Source: CAVXFS01 sp049582805 (GTDB lineage Bacteria; Pseudomonadota; Gammaproteobacteria; Burkholderiales; Gallionellaceae). Taken from it: a stretch of 64,000 nucleotides of DNA. Shown in pieces: positions 40,602-50,040 of the stretch; position 1 is the first letter of the stretch; each line of letters starts with the position of its first letter. The notes beneath the pieces were generated by a model. It made no database searches, was not told the DNA's origin, and was given only the letters and a program-made list of their open reading frames with translations. The stretch lies in contig JBAUUR010000040.1 in the NCBI GenBank assembly GCA_049582805.1, forward strand, positions 58,867 through 122,866, read 5' to 3'. The translations under genes and the position numbers were made by a program.

Positions 40602-43013
40602 TCACTGCTGATACCAATAGTGCGGGTGACTTTTCCTGTATGGCTCGATCGTGAAATTTTCCCCATCCACGTCTACCAGTAACGCACCGTCCTCGTCCGA
40701 ACGGAATAACTCGCTGCCGATTGCGCGATAACGCTGTGTCACTTGTTCTTTTGGATGTCCGAAGCGGTTGCGGTACCCGACGGTAAATACGGCATAGCGT
40801 GGCCGCACCGCCTGAACGAATTCGCTGTGGGAAGATGTGCTACTGCCATGGTGCGGTACAACCAATAGCGTGGCCTGCAATTTGTCTGCATGCTGTCGCA
40901 GCAAGCGCCACTCGGAGTTTTTTTCGATGTCGGCGGCGAGCAGGATGCTGTTTTTCCCGTTGCTGATTCGCAGCACACAGCCGCGGTTGTTGTCACTGAT
41001 GTTTTTCTGCAAGTAACTTTGTGCCGAGGGATGCAGCACCTCGAACTGCACACCGTCCCATTGCCAGCGTTGGCCATCCATGCAGTGACGCAATTCCATC
41101 CCCTTCCGGGGGAAGGGCAGGGATGCATTGGTGCCTTGCATGAATAATCCCTTGCCTCCTCCAGTTGCGGGCCAGGAGGGAGCGACAGGCAACAGGATCT
41201 GGCTTGGAGCGAATGACGAAGAAAGCCACTCCACGGGCATGGCCTGCAACACCGAGCGTGCACCGCCGATGTGATCCATATCGTTGTGCGTCAGCATCAT
41301 GCCGTCGAGTTGCGAGATGCCTTGTGCGCGCAAGGCAGGAATGATGATGCGATTGCCGCTGTCCGCCTGGCCGGAGAAAACAGGCCCGGCATCATACAGC
41401 AGTGCATGGCTGTGGGTTTGCACGTTGACAGAAAGACCCTGCCCGACATCAAAAATTATCAGGCGCAACGCGCCGGGCGGGGGCATTTCTGGTAACACCA
41501 GAAACATCGGCAGCATCAGCAGCAAACCCAGCCAGCGCGACGGGAATCCTCTTGGCAACAGGCACCACAACACACCGAACATGCCAATGGCAATGCTCCA
41601 TGCAGGCGGCGCATGCTGTTTCCACACCGCATCAGGCAATTGGTTCAGCCATTCCAGCGCAGCCATGCAGATACTCATCGCCTGATGCGCCAGCCACAAT
41701 ATGCCGTCAACCGGAATAGCAACTCCCAGCAGCGTGAGCGGTACCACGATAAAGCTGACCAGCGGAATGGCGAATGCGTTGGCAATCGGAGAAACCAGCG
41801 AAACTTGCTGAAACATGGCCAGCAGCGGCGGAATCAGGCCTATCGTGATTGCCCACTGCACACGCCAGAATTCAATTATCCAATGCACTTTCCCCAGGCG
41901 ATTTGCAGTGACATAAAAAACCAGCGCAACAGCGCCAAATGACAGCCAGAAGCCGGGCGCCATTACCGACCATGGATCCGCCAGCAATACAACAGTCAAT
42001 GCGGCTGAGAGCAATTGCGAGGGCGCAATATTGCGCGACAGCAGCAATGCCGTTGCGACAGTCGCAAGCATGTACACAGTACGTTGCGCCGGTACGGAAT
42101 ATCCGGACAGCAGGGCATAGCCCAGTGCCACCAGCAATCCGGCAATGGCCGCCGCCTTGCGCGCGGGCAGCGCGAGGGTAAGGCGTATGCTGCGCTTCCA
42201 TGCAGCATACACCAGGGTAAAGGCCAGTCCAGCCAGCATGGTGATGTGCAATCCGGAAATGCTCATCAGGTGATTGACACCGGTGCGCGTGAACACCTGC
42301 CACTGTGAGGCGGGAATGCTGTTCTGGTCACCGATGGCGAGTGCGGCAAGCACGCCAACGTAAGGCGCATCGCCTAGGGCTTGCCGGAACCGTTCGCGTA
42401 CCTTTTCGCGCAGCCTTTCGATTGCATAGCCCGGCGATTTAACCAGTGATGCAAGCAAGACATTCTTTTCACTGGTGCGTACATAGCCGGTAGCACGCAG
42501 CTTGTATTCAAGCATCCACGCCTCGAAATCGGACCCGTTCGGATTGGCCGTGCCATGCGGCTGCTTCAGGCGCACGATAAATTGCCAGCGTTGTCCGGCA
42601 TGCAATGGCAACGATTGTTCGTCGTCATACGTGGACAGCAGGATATGTGACGGGACATGCGCACCCGGGGTAAGCGTCTGTTCTACATCGAATGCGAAGC
42701 TAACCCCATGCTCATTTTGTCGCGGCAATTCCGCAACCACACCGATGACTTGAAGATCCCGGCCCTGCCAGTCTGCCGGCAAGTTGTCAGATAATCGCAG
42801 GTGCGCCACGAAAGCGGCGTAGAAAAATCCAAGCGCAAAGGCCAGTGCAGAAAACGCGATAATGTGCGTGGTGCGCTGCAATAGCGAACGGCGCGGGAGC
42901 AATGGTATCAAGGGCGTCAACAATATCAGCCATGCCCATTCAGCCTCGGGTAAAGCGGCTTGCTGCTGCAATACCCAGACGCCGATGGCAAAAAATAGGG
43001 AAAATAGAACCAT
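40602..43013 (-). CDS. comEC: ComEC/Rec2-like DNA uptake protein
   Basis: 803 residues from ATG 43013; an in-frame TTG at 43046 is possible. It forms the inner-membrane channel that carries single-stranded DNA in natural transformation. A DUF4131-type N-terminal domain with two or three helices is followed by the Competence domain (about 200-470; GVLAALAIGDQNSIPASQW and MSISGLHITMLAGLAFTLVY) and a C-terminal metallo-beta-lactamase-like domain (about 500-760; FDVGQGLSVNVQT, MMLTHNDMDHIGGARS and VPHHGSSTSSHSEF). It is divergent to a DUF2062 gene. Confidence 0.93.
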   Translation of the reverse strand: MVLFSLFFAIGVWVLQQQAALPEAEWAWLILLTPLIPLLPRRSLLQRTTHIIAFSALAFALGFFYAAFVAHLRLSDNLPADWQGRDLQVIGVVAELPRQNEHGVSFAFDVEQTLTPGAHVPSHILLSTYDDEQSLPLHAGQRWQFIVRLKQPHGTANPNGSDFEAWMLEYKLRATGYVRTSEKNVLLASLVKSPGYAIERLREKVRERFRQALGDAPYVGVLAALAIGDQNSIPASQWQVFTRTGVNHLMSISGLHITMLAGLAFTLVYAAWKRSIRLTLALPARKAAAIAGLLVALGYALLSGYSVPAQRTVYMLATVATALLLSRNIAPSQLLSAALTVVLLADPWSVMAPGFWLSFGAVALVFYVTANRLGKVHWIIEFWRVQWAITIGLIPPLLAMFQQVSLVSPIANAFAIPLVSFIVVPLTLLGVAIPVDGILWLAHQAMSICMAALEWLNQLPDAVWKQHAPPAWSIAIGMFGVLWCLLPRGFPSRWLGLLLMLPMFLVLPEMPPPGALRLIIFDVGQGLSVNVQTHSHALLYDAGPVFSGQADSGNRIIIPALRAQGISQLDGMMLTHNDMDHIGGARSVLQAMPVEWLSSSFAPSQILLPVAPSWPATGGGKGLFMQGTNASLPFPRKGMELRHCMDGQRWQWDGVQFEVLHPSAQSYLQKNISDNNRGCVLRISNGKNSILLAADIEKNSEWRLLRQHADKLQATLLVVPHHGSSTSSHSEFVQAVRPRYAVFTVGYRNRFGHPKEQVTQRYRAIGSELFRSDEDGALLVDVDGENFTIEPYRKSHPHYWYQQ

Positions 43014-43110
43014 GCGGCACAGGGTAGTGCCGGAATAAAAATGCAATAACTATCTGGTTGGGGGTCGGCACGGGTGAAATTTCTCGGGTAGACTTATCAG
43101 GTTTAAACCC

Positions 43111-43716
43111 ATGGAAAATCAGCTTCACGGGGCACGTAGAGCACTGCTGCACATTATGCGAAAACTTTTCCGCAAGCACCTTCCCAGCCAGGAATCCATT
43201 CGGAAAAGCCAATGGGCGCGTCCTTTCGGCGCCTGGCTGCATCATCCCAATCTGTGGAACTTGCACCGTCGCTCGGTGGCAGGCGGTGTCGCGATAGGCA
43301 TGTTTGCCGGATTGATTCCCGGGCCACTGCAAATGATAGGTGCTGCCATGTTGGCAGTGCTGTTTCGCGTCAATCTTCCGGTAGCGGTATTTACTACGCT
43401 CTACAGCAATCCGCTCACCATTCTGCCGTTGTATCTGGTTGCCTATGAATATGGAGCTTTTGTCATCGGCTACCCTGACAGAATTGCGACTAATCGCCTG
43501 GCTGTGCCGGAGATGGACTGGAGCAATTGGACCACCGTTCTGGCCGAATGGTTTGTGGCGCTGGGTAAACCATTTGCAGTCGGTTTGCCGTTGCTGGCGA
43601 CTACCCTCGCCATAGTGAGTTACTTTGCGGTACGCTTGTTGTGGCGCTGGAGGGTGGTGTGGGAATGGAGGCGGCGCGCGGCAAGACGTTCCGGATGCAA
43701 AGGGGGAATGACATGA
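43111..43716 (+). CDS. DUF2062 domain-containing membrane protein
   Basis: 201 residues; the conserved part may begin at the ATG at 43156 (MRKLFRKHLPSQ), as neither start has a strong ribosome binding site. The DUF2062 pattern is clear: RRSVAGGVAIGMFAGLIPGP, a run of membrane helices, and TTLYSNPLTILPLYLVAYEY. The C-terminus is strongly basic. Function is unknown; members often lie next to comEC. Its stop overlaps the msrA start by four bases (ATGA), so the genes are coupled. Confidence 0.85.
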   Translation: MENQLHGARRALLHIMRKLFRKHLPSQESIRKSQWARPFGAWLHHPNLWNLHRRSVAGGVAIGMFAGLIPGPLQMIGAAMLAVLFRVNLPVAVFTTLYSNPLTILPLYLVAYEYGAFVIGYPDRIATNRLAVPEMDWSNWTTVLAEWFVALGKPFAVGLPLLATTLAIVSYFAVRLLWRWRVVWEWRRRAARRSGCKGGMT

Positions 43717-44267
43717 CTGCACAACAAATATTTCATACGGCCACTCTGGCGGGAGGATGTTTTTGGTGCATGGAAGCGGTATTCGAACGCATGCAGGGCG
43801 TTGAAAGTGTGGTGAGCGGGTATATCGGGGGTGTCCTGCCGGATCCCGATTATGAGTCAGTGTGCGGTGGAAAAACCGGGCATGCCGAGGCAGTGCAGAT
43901 CACCTTTGATGCTTCGCAGGTAATTTTCAGGGAACTGCTTGCGGTGTTTTTCAGCATGCATGATCCCACCATGCTCAACCGCCAGGGAAACGATATCGGT
44001 ACGCAATATCGTTCGGCAATTTTTTATCATTCCGCGGACCAGCGCCTGGAAGCACAGGCAATGATTGGCGAGTTGAATGCCAGTCAAGTGCTGGCAGCGC
44101 CTATAGTGACCGAGGTGGCTGCCGCGTCAACTTTTTATCCGGCCGAAGCATATCACCAGCACTATTTTTTCAAGCACCCGGATCAAGGCTATTGCCAATT
44201 TGTTATCTTGCCCAAGGTAACAAAGTTGCAGGAACATTTTTCGGAAAAACTGAAGCAGGAAAACTGA
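43713..44267 (+). CDS. msrA: Peptide methionine-S-sulfoxide reductase MsrA
   Basis: 184 residues. It reduces the S-form of methionine sulfoxide in damaged proteins. The active site GGCFWCMEAVFERMQGVESV is near the N-terminus; GYIGGVLPDPDYESVCGGKT, GHAEAVQITFD and the later DIGTQYRSAIF are all conserved. AAAGGGGGAATGAC precedes the ATG at 43713, which overlaps the DUF2062 stop. Confidence 0.96.
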   Translation: MTAQQIFHTATLAGGCFWCMEAVFERMQGVESVVSGYIGGVLPDPDYESVCGGKTGHAEAVQITFDASQVIFRELLAVFFSMHDPTMLNRQGNDIGTQYRSAIFYHSADQRLEAQAMIGELNASQVLAAPIVTEVAAASTFYPAEAYHQHYFFKHPDQGYCQFVILPKVTKLQEHFSEKLKQEN

Positions 44268-44418
44268 GGGGGAGTTGACTTGACGTATGCCATCAAGCTC
44301 TGCGTTGTGATCGTGAAAATCGGGAAATGGCACTGGCTGATTGGGCATAAACATCGAGAACGCCAGGGTTATGGTACTGAGTCAGAGCCGGATTCATGGC
44401 GACTCCAGGGCACCTCCA

Positions 44419-46005
44419 ATGAATGATCAAGCTGAATATCAAAATCAACAGGCGCTCGTTGCCGCGCTTATAAAGAACCTCCCGTTCCCTCATTCAGTGA
44501 AAGCAGTGCGTCTGGTTGAAACGCATATCTCCTGGGTGTTGCTGGCCGGACACTATGCATACAAAATCAAGAAAGCAGTAAATCTCGGCTTTCTGGATTT
44601 TACCGGACTGGAGGTGCGCCGCAGGTATTGCGAAGAAGAGATCAGGCTCAACCGACGCCTTGCGCCCAGGATTTATCTGGAGGTCACGCCAATCGGGGGC
44701 AGCCCGGACAGGCCTGAATTCGGCATGCAACCGGCTATCGAATATGCCGTGCGGATGCGGCGCTTTGCTTCGACAAGACTGCTGGATCATCTGTTGGCGC
44801 GCGGCAAGCTGGCCATAGAAGTCATGGAGCGGCTCGCTGCCACCCTGGCGGCGTTTCATGGCCGTATTCCGCAAGCGGATTTGGATACGGAGTTTGGCAC
44901 GCCGGCAATCATTCTTGATGCGGCGGTGCAGAACTTTGATCAGTTGCAGTCATTGCTGACCGCACAGGCCGATTGCGCTTCCGTAGCGGCGTTAAGGAAA
45001 ATTTCCCAAAGCGAGTTTGCTGCGTGCAACCTGCTGTTCAAACAGCGCCGCAAGCTGGGCTTCGTGCGCGAATGCCATGGCGACTTGCATCTTGGCAATG
45101 TCGTGCTTATTGGTGATGAGCCCATTCCCTTCGATGGCATCGAGTTTGATCCGGGATTGCGCTGGATCGATGTGATGAACGAGGTGGCATTCATGGTGAT
45201 GGATTTGCTCTACCGCCGGCGCCCCGATCTGGCCTATCGTTTTCTGAACGGCTGGCTGGAGGCAACAGGCGATTATGGCGGGGTGTCCGTGCTGCGCTTT
45301 TATCTGGCCTATCGTGCCGTGGTGCGTGCCAAGGTCAAGGCCATACGCGCCTTCCAAACCAGACAGGGGGACGATAAGGCACTTGCGGCCTGCCGCGGCT
45401 ATCTTGCGCTGGCACAGGAGTGTTTTGTGCGTCGACCTGCGTTGATTATCACCCATGGCCTGCCGGGTTCGGGCAAGAGCACGTTCGCGCTGGCCGCCGC
45501 AGAACGCCTGCAGGCAATTCGCATACGCTCGGATGTTGAGCGCAAGCGCATGTTCGGGATGGATCCGCTGGACAAAAGCCATTCCGGTGCGGATTCAGGC
45601 ATCTATAGTGCGGACGCGACGCGCCGGACCTATGCGCGTTTGCTGGAACTGGCGCGCGGACTGCTCGATGCCGGCTTTCCGGTGATAGTGGACGCCGCCT
45701 TCCTCAGGCAGGACGAACGCGAAAAATTCCATGGCCTCGCGCTGGACAGGCAAGTACCATTTGCCATTGCCTCGATGCAGGCCAGTGATACCGTACTGCA
45801 CGCGCGCATCAAGAACAGGCAGATTGCGGCCAGGGATGCTTCGGAAGCCGATATCAACGTGATGCACAGGCTAAAGGAGGGCTGGCAGCCGTTGTCGCGG
45901 CATGAACTCGCCAGCACCGTGAAGATGCAGAATGACAGTGAAGGCATGATTGCTGATGCGCGGAGTTGGGAAAAATTGGACAAACTGCTGGCTGGACAAG
46001 GATAG
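44419..46005 (+). CDS. APH-like kinase fused to an AAA/zeta-like ATPase
   Basis: 528 residues. Residues about 20-330 form an aminoglycoside-phosphotransferase-like domain: CHGDLHLGNVVLIGDEPIPF contains the H-G-D-x-H-x-x-N catalytic loop, followed by FDGIEFDPGLRWIDVMNEVA. Residues about 340-525 form a P-loop kinase: ITHGLPGSGKSTFALAAAER is Walker A and VIVDAAFLRQDER lies in the region of Walker B. This is a widespread fusion annotated as a bifunctional APH/ATP-binding protein with no settled substrate; resistance is not implied. The start is set at 44419 with CCAGGGCACCTCCA upstream. Confidence 0.87.
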   Translation: MNDQAEYQNQQALVAALIKNLPFPHSVKAVRLVETHISWVLLAGHYAYKIKKAVNLGFLDFTGLEVRRRYCEEEIRLNRRLAPRIYLEVTPIGGSPDRPEFGMQPAIEYAVRMRRFASTRLLDHLLARGKLAIEVMERLAATLAAFHGRIPQADLDTEFGTPAIILDAAVQNFDQLQSLLTAQADCASVAALRKISQSEFAACNLLFKQRRKLGFVRECHGDLHLGNVVLIGDEPIPFDGIEFDPGLRWIDVMNEVAFMVMDLLYRRRPDLAYRFLNGWLEATGDYGGVSVLRFYLAYRAVVRAKVKAIRAFQTRQGDDKALAACRGYLALAQECFVRRPALIITHGLPGSGKSTFALAAAERLQAIRIRSDVERKRMFGMDPLDKSHSGADSGIYSADATRRTYARLLELARGLLDAGFPVIVDAAFLRQDEREKFHGLALDRQVPFAIASMQASDTVLHARIKNRQIAARDASEADINVMHRLKEGWQPLSRHELASTVKMQNDSEGMIADARSWEKLDKLLAGQG

Positions 46006-46087
46006 TGACTGGCTCAATAAATTTACACGTGACCGGTGCAAAACTTCAGCTACTCAGACTGATTTCATATTGGAAGAGCCTGGCCGT

Positions 46088-46115
46088 TTGATTCCAGCGC
46101 GTCTTCGGCTATACT
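46088..46115 (+). promoter_or_regulatory. Probable sigma-70 promoter of the PII gene
   Basis: TTGATT (46088-46093), 16 bases, then TATACT (46110-46115). The predicted start of transcription near 46122 leaves about 20 bases up to the ATG, with GGAGG at 46131-46135. Confidence 0.55.
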
Positions 46116-46142
46116 CTGGCGTACAATCCTGGAGGGAATGCA

Positions 46143-46481
46143 ATGAAAAAAATCGAAGCCATCATCAAGCCGTTCAAGCTCGACGAAGTCCGCGAGGCGT
46201 TATCGGAATTGGGCGTCAGCGGATTGACCGTGACCGAGGTGAAGGGCTTCGGCAGGCAGAAGGGGCATACCGAGTTGTATCGCGGCGCGGAATATGTGGT
46301 GGATTTTCTGCCCAAGATCAAGATCGAGGTGGTGGTAGCAACGTCCTTGCTGGATGCCGCGGTGGAAGCCATTGTCAAGGCGGCCAATACCGGCAAGATC
46401 GGCGACGGCAAAATATTCATCACTGCCGTGGAACAGGTGATCCGCATCCGAACCGGCGAGACCGGCGAAGCGGCGATCTAA
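46143..46481 (+). CDS. glnB: Nitrogen regulatory protein PII
   Basis: 112 residues, the standard PII length. MKKIEAIIKPFKLDEVREAL is the canonical start; GFGRQKGHTELYRGAEYVVD is the T-loop with the uridylylation site Tyr51; GDGKIFITAVEQVIRIRTGE is the conserved C-terminal nucleotide-binding part. It senses 2-oxoglutarate, ATP and ADP to control nitrogen assimilation. GlnB and GlnK cannot be told apart safely; with no amtB beside it, GlnB is the better name. It ends five bases from the end of the convergent cation-efflux gene. Confidence 0.95.
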   Translation: MKKIEAIIKPFKLDEVREALSELGVSGLTVTEVKGFGRQKGHTELYRGAEYVVDFLPKIKIEVVVATSLLDAAVEAIVKAANTGKIGDGKIFITAVEQVIRIRTGETGEAAI

Positions 46482-46486
46482 GGGTT

Positions 46487-47443
46487 TCAATCATCTTGAG
46501 CCTGGCCGCATTGGTGGATCTCGATTGTGGCATGAACGATTTCCTCATGCTGCGCGAGTCGGTTTCTTATTCTTTCCGGGGTCAGCGCCCGGTCATGCGT
46601 TACGACGCTTAACGCACAGGCATACGAACTTTTTCCGACGCGCCACACATGGATATCGGCGATCCGGTTTCCTCCTTCATCCAGTCCCGTTTCAACCACG
46701 TCACGAATTTCCTGCACCACCGGATGGTCCATTTCCCTGTCCAATAGCACTTTCCCTGTCTCGATAAACAGTGTTTTGGCCCAAATGGCAACGAGTCCGG
46801 CGCCGACGATCCCCATTACCGGGTCCAGCCACGACCATCCGTAAAGCAAACCGCCCGCTAAAGCAACGATGGCAAGAACCGAGGTGGCCGCATCGGCCAC
46901 CACATGAAGATAGGCGGATTTGAGGTTCAAATCGTGATGATGAACATGATCATCATCATGATGCCGGTGGTCAGCATGATGATGGTGATGGACATTGCCT
47001 AGGATCATGGCACATACAATGTTGACGACCAGTCCCATTACCGCAACGAGCATCGCTTGCTGATAATGGATGGGCTGGGGCGAGAAAATTCTCTGGACAG
47101 ATCCGAATACCATTAGCGCTGCGACACCCATCAGGAAGATGGCGCTCGAATATCCCGCAAGCACTTCAATTTTCCATGTGCCAAAAGCAAATCTTGGATC
47201 GTTCGCATAACGGCGGGCGGCGGAATAAGCGAAGGAGCTGAGGCCGATAGCCAGGGCGTGCGAGCTCATGTGCCAGCCATCAGCCAGCAGCGCCATTGAG
47301 TTGAACCACCAGCCGGCCGCAATTTCAACCAGCATCATGACTGCGGTAATCCACATGACGACCAGCGTGCTGCGTTCGGCGGCGGGATTTCCCGAATCAA
47401 ATTGGTGATTGTGCGTCCACGCGGACAGGTCGTGTGTATGCAT
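46487..47443 (-). CDS. Cation diffusion facilitator, DmeF/CzcD-like
   Basis: 318 residues. Six membrane helices, starting with STLVVMWITAVMMLVEIAAG. Metal-site residues are in ALLADGWHMSSHALAIGLSS (helix 2) and SAYLHVVADAATSVLAIVAL (helix 5), both with H/D-x-x-x-D spacing. A His-rich loop (VHHHHHADHRHHDDDHVHHH, about 153-172) lies between helices 4 and 5, as in DmeF cobalt/nickel exporters. The N-terminus MHTHDLSAWTHNHQF is also His-rich. The start at 47443 has AGGAGAACGC upstream; the longer frame runs into the repeat element beyond. It likely exports divalent metals such as Co, Ni or Zn. Confidence 0.88.
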   Translation of the reverse strand: MHTHDLSAWTHNHQFDSGNPAAERSTLVVMWITAVMMLVEIAAGWWFNSMALLADGWHMSSHALAIGLSSFAYSAARRYANDPRFAFGTWKIEVLAGYSSAIFLMGVAALMVFGSVQRIFSPQPIHYQQAMLVAVMGLVVNIVCAMILGNVHHHHHADHRHHDDDHVHHHDLNLKSAYLHVVADAATSVLAIVALAGGLLYGWSWLDPVMGIVGAGLVAIWAKTLFIETGKVLLDREMDHPVVQEIRDVVETGLDEGGNRIADIHVWRVGKSSYACALSVVTHDRALTPERIRNRLAQHEEIVHATIEIHQCGQAQDD

Positions 47444-47463
47444 CGCGTTCTCCTGCCTGAATC

Positions 47464-47657
47464 TATAGGGCACCTCTAAAAATCCACATTTCATCCCAAC
47501 TGCTACGTTGCGGAAAAAATTTCTTGCTTACATATCACACATATGCGGCGCGGCGAAATTTTTTAGTTACGGCCAACCTAAAGGTTACCCTACACTGAAA
47601 CTTCGTTTTCCGCGCCTTGCATTTGAGCGAACTCTGAATTTTTAGAGGTGCCCTATA
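47464..47657. mobile_element. MITE-like element with 20-base terminal inverted repeats
   Basis: TATAGGGCACCTCTAAAAAT (47464-47483) is perfectly inverted as ATTTTTAGAGGTGCCCTATA (47638-47657). The 194-base element has no open frame of its own. The ends carry TA, consistent with TA target duplication and a transposase of the IS630/Tc1-mariner type acting in trans; that assignment is inferred. It is inserted between a cation-efflux gene and the NlpC/P60 gene, eight bases from the end of the latter. Confidence 0.8.
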
Positions 47658-47665
47658 TCAATGGA

Positions 47666-48190
47666 TTATTCGTTACTGAGTCTGCGTGCGCCGTCATAGT
47701 GGTGCTGCCAGTATCCCTCGCGCATGTTCACCACTTCCACTGCCTTGCCGCTGCTCGGCGCATGCACGAAGCGGTCATCGCCCAGATAGATTCCTACATG
47801 AGAATAAGGCTGCTTCTGGGTATCGAAGAATACCAGGTCACCGGGGCGCAAATGGTCCGGGGCAACGGGGTTGCCTATCCGGCTCATTTCGAGGCTGGTG
47901 CGCGGCAACATCCAGCCCAGCGATTGCTGGAATACGTAGCGCACGAAACCGCTGCAATCGAAACCCTGCCCGGCGGAGTTGCCTCCATAATGGTAGGGCG
48001 TATCGGCCAGGCTCATCGCATAAATGGCCAGCTCATTCATGGCATTGTCGTCGGCTCCGCGAAAGGCTAGAGGAGGGCTGGTGCTGGCACATGCGCTGCA
48101 CAGCAGCAGCAGCGTGACGGACAGCAATTTCGCCCATGGGCATTTCCTGCCGAAAAAAGCTGGAGCGGTCTCAATCATCGAGTGGCGCAT
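47666..48190 (-). CDS. NlpC/P60-family lipoprotein (peptidoglycan endopeptidase)
   Basis: 174 residues from ATG 48190; ATG 48178, overlapping the upstream stop, is an alternative. A lipoprotein signal lies at about 20-34 (LLSVTLLLLCSACAS, lipobox CSAC). The NlpC/P60 domain has the catalytic Cys in GQGFDCSGFVRYVF, the first His in KQPYSHVGIYLGDDRFVHAP and the second conserved His shortly after. It should cleave stem peptides of the cell wall from the outer membrane. It overlaps the MHS transporter gene, so they form one transcript. Confidence 0.92.
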   Translation of the reverse strand: MRHSMIETAPAFFGRKCPWAKLLSVTLLLLCSACASTSPPLAFRGADDNAMNELAIYAMSLADTPYHYGGNSAGQGFDCSGFVRYVFQQSLGWMLPRTSLEMSRIGNPVAPDHLRPGDLVFFDTQKQPYSHVGIYLGDDRFVHAPSSGKAVEVVNMREGYWQHHYDGARRLSNE

Positions 48191-49760
48191 TTCGTGTCTC
48201 AGGCAGAAACAAAACGCCTATGGTCAGCGCCAGCGCCAGGATCGCGACCGGATACCACAAGCCGGATAAGGCATTGCCGGCCTTTACGCTCAGCAGGGTG
48301 ATCATGAACGGTGACAGGCCGCCGATCCAGCCCGCGCTGAGATTATGCGGCAGGGCGACCGCCGTGTAGCGCGTACGTGCCGGAAACAATTCAGCCAGCG
48401 TTGCGGTTTGCGGGCCGGTGATGAGAGCGACCGCAACGACCGGGATAACCAGCAGCAGGAACAGCATGATCCGATTCGCCTGTTGCGTATCGGCATGCTC
48501 CGGCCAGCCTTCTGCTTTCAGTGCATTGGTCAGTTCTTCGGAATGGAATCCGGAGACAGTATCCTGATTGCCGACCTGCACGCGCGTGCTGTCCTGTGTC
48601 TGCACTGAGCGCAGAGTGTATGACACGCCCAGCTTCGACAATAGTTCCTGGTTGCGCTCGCAATCGTTGCGTGTCGAAGTAAATGGATCGTAATCGCATG
48701 CTGCGCCATATAGCTCGACCGTTACCTCGTGATTGAATCGCTCCAGCGCCGGATTGCCGAAATGCATCAGCCCCTGGTACACGGGCATGAGCGCCAGGCT
48801 GCCGAGCAGCAGTCCGGCCAATAATACTGGTCTGCGCCCGATCCGATCCGACAGCCAGCCACAAAATATGGTCAGCGGGAAGAGCAGAATCGTGCTGGCC
48901 AGCACCAGTGTCCCGGCCAATTGCGGATCGAGCTTGACCACGCTCTTCAGGAACACATTCGCATAAACCTGCGAAGCAAAGAACAGCAGCGATCCACCGG
49001 CGGAAATGCAGAAAAACAGCAGCGCCATGCGACCCAGCGTGTGGCGGTCGCTGAAGCATTCGCGCAGCGGTGCGCCGGAAATCCCCTTGTGCTCGCGCAG
49101 GCGGCGGAATACAGGCGATTCGTACATGTTTATCCGGCTCTTCAGTGAGATCAGCAATAATACGGCAGAGAGCAAGAATGGTATGCGCCATCCCCACCCT
49201 TGGAAGTCGGCATCACTCAGCATGGTTTGCAGCAGCACCACCTGAAAAGTGGATGCCATTACACCCAGCGGCCCCATCAATTGCAGAACGCTGGTATATA
49301 TGCCGCGTTTGTTGGCGGGAGCATGCTCGGTAAGATAGACCGCAGCCCCGCCGATTTCGCCGCCGACCGCGAAACCTTGCAGCAGGCGCAACAGCAGCAG
49401 CAGCGCTGGCGCCAGCATGCCTGCCTGTTGATAGGTAGGCAGCAACCCGACGCAAAACGTGGTGATGCCCATCAGCACAATGGTGGCAATGAAGATCGGA
49501 CGTCGCCCATGCTTGTCACCCAGCGAACCGAATACCGCCGCGCCCAGCGGGCGCACCAGCATGCCGACGCCAAAGGTGGCGAGGCTCGCCAGCAGGGCTG
49601 CGACCGGGTTATCCGGCGGGAAAAACAGTACGCTGAAATAGGTGGCGAGCGAAGCGAAAGTCAGAAAATCGTACCATTCCAGAAAGGTACCGAAGCAGGC
49701 GGCAATGACGACTTTGCGTTGGATGGTTGCGGATTCATGCAAAGGAATCGTTTCGGTCAT
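48171..49760 (-). CDS. MFS transporter of the metabolite:H+ symporter (MHS) family
   Basis: 529 residues from ATG 49760; the frame extends 51 codons upstream but those residues do not look like transporter sequence. ACFGTFLEWYDFLTFASLAT is the typical first helix of ProP/ShiA-like symporters, and GSLGDKHGRRPIFIATIVLM and LQGFAVGGEIGGAAVYLTEH are MFS motifs. Between helices 9 and 10 lies a hydrophilic insert of about 90 residues (with CDYDPFTSTRNDC), seen in several MHS members. The substrate, perhaps an organic acid or osmolyte, is not known. Confidence 0.87.
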   Translation of the reverse strand: MTETIPLHESATIQRKVVIAACFGTFLEWYDFLTFASLATYFSVLFFPPDNPVAALLASLATFGVGMLVRPLGAAVFGSLGDKHGRRPIFIATIVLMGITTFCVGLLPTYQQAGMLAPALLLLLRLLQGFAVGGEIGGAAVYLTEHAPANKRGIYTSVLQLMGPLGVMASTFQVVLLQTMLSDADFQGWGWRIPFLLSAVLLLISLKSRINMYESPVFRRLREHKGISGAPLRECFSDRHTLGRMALLFFCISAGGSLLFFASQVYANVFLKSVVKLDPQLAGTLVLASTILLFPLTIFCGWLSDRIGRRPVLLAGLLLGSLALMPVYQGLMHFGNPALERFNHEVTVELYGAACDYDPFTSTRNDCERNQELLSKLGVSYTLRSVQTQDSTRVQVGNQDTVSGFHSEELTNALKAEGWPEHADTQQANRIMLFLLLVIPVVAVALITGPQTATLAELFPARTRYTAVALPHNLSAGWIGGLSPFMITLLSVKAGNALSGLWYPVAILALALTIGVLFLPETRNAPLDD

Positions 49761-50040
49761 TGATGTGGCGGGGGGGCTGGAAACGGTGCTATTGTGCCAT
49801 AGCTTCCCGCGTCCGATTGAGCGAGTACCAGCCCTGGGATGCCTGCTGGTCATTTTCGGCGCATGTCTCATCGGAAATGCGCTGATTGCATCAAGGTGAA
49901 CAGGTTCAGGCATCGGAACTATTCTGCCCGGCGCGCATCACTAGAGGTGCAGGGAACCATATAATGGCAAACCATTTTACCGCTTGAAGACGAAGCCAAG
50001 GCGCAACGGGCATGGGGCCATGCAAAAAAGGAAAAATAAA

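Noticed and set aside
44419..46005. Reading the APH-like domain as an antibiotic resistance gene
   Set aside because: The fused P-loop kinase and the chromosomal setting fit a widespread family with no shown link to resistance.
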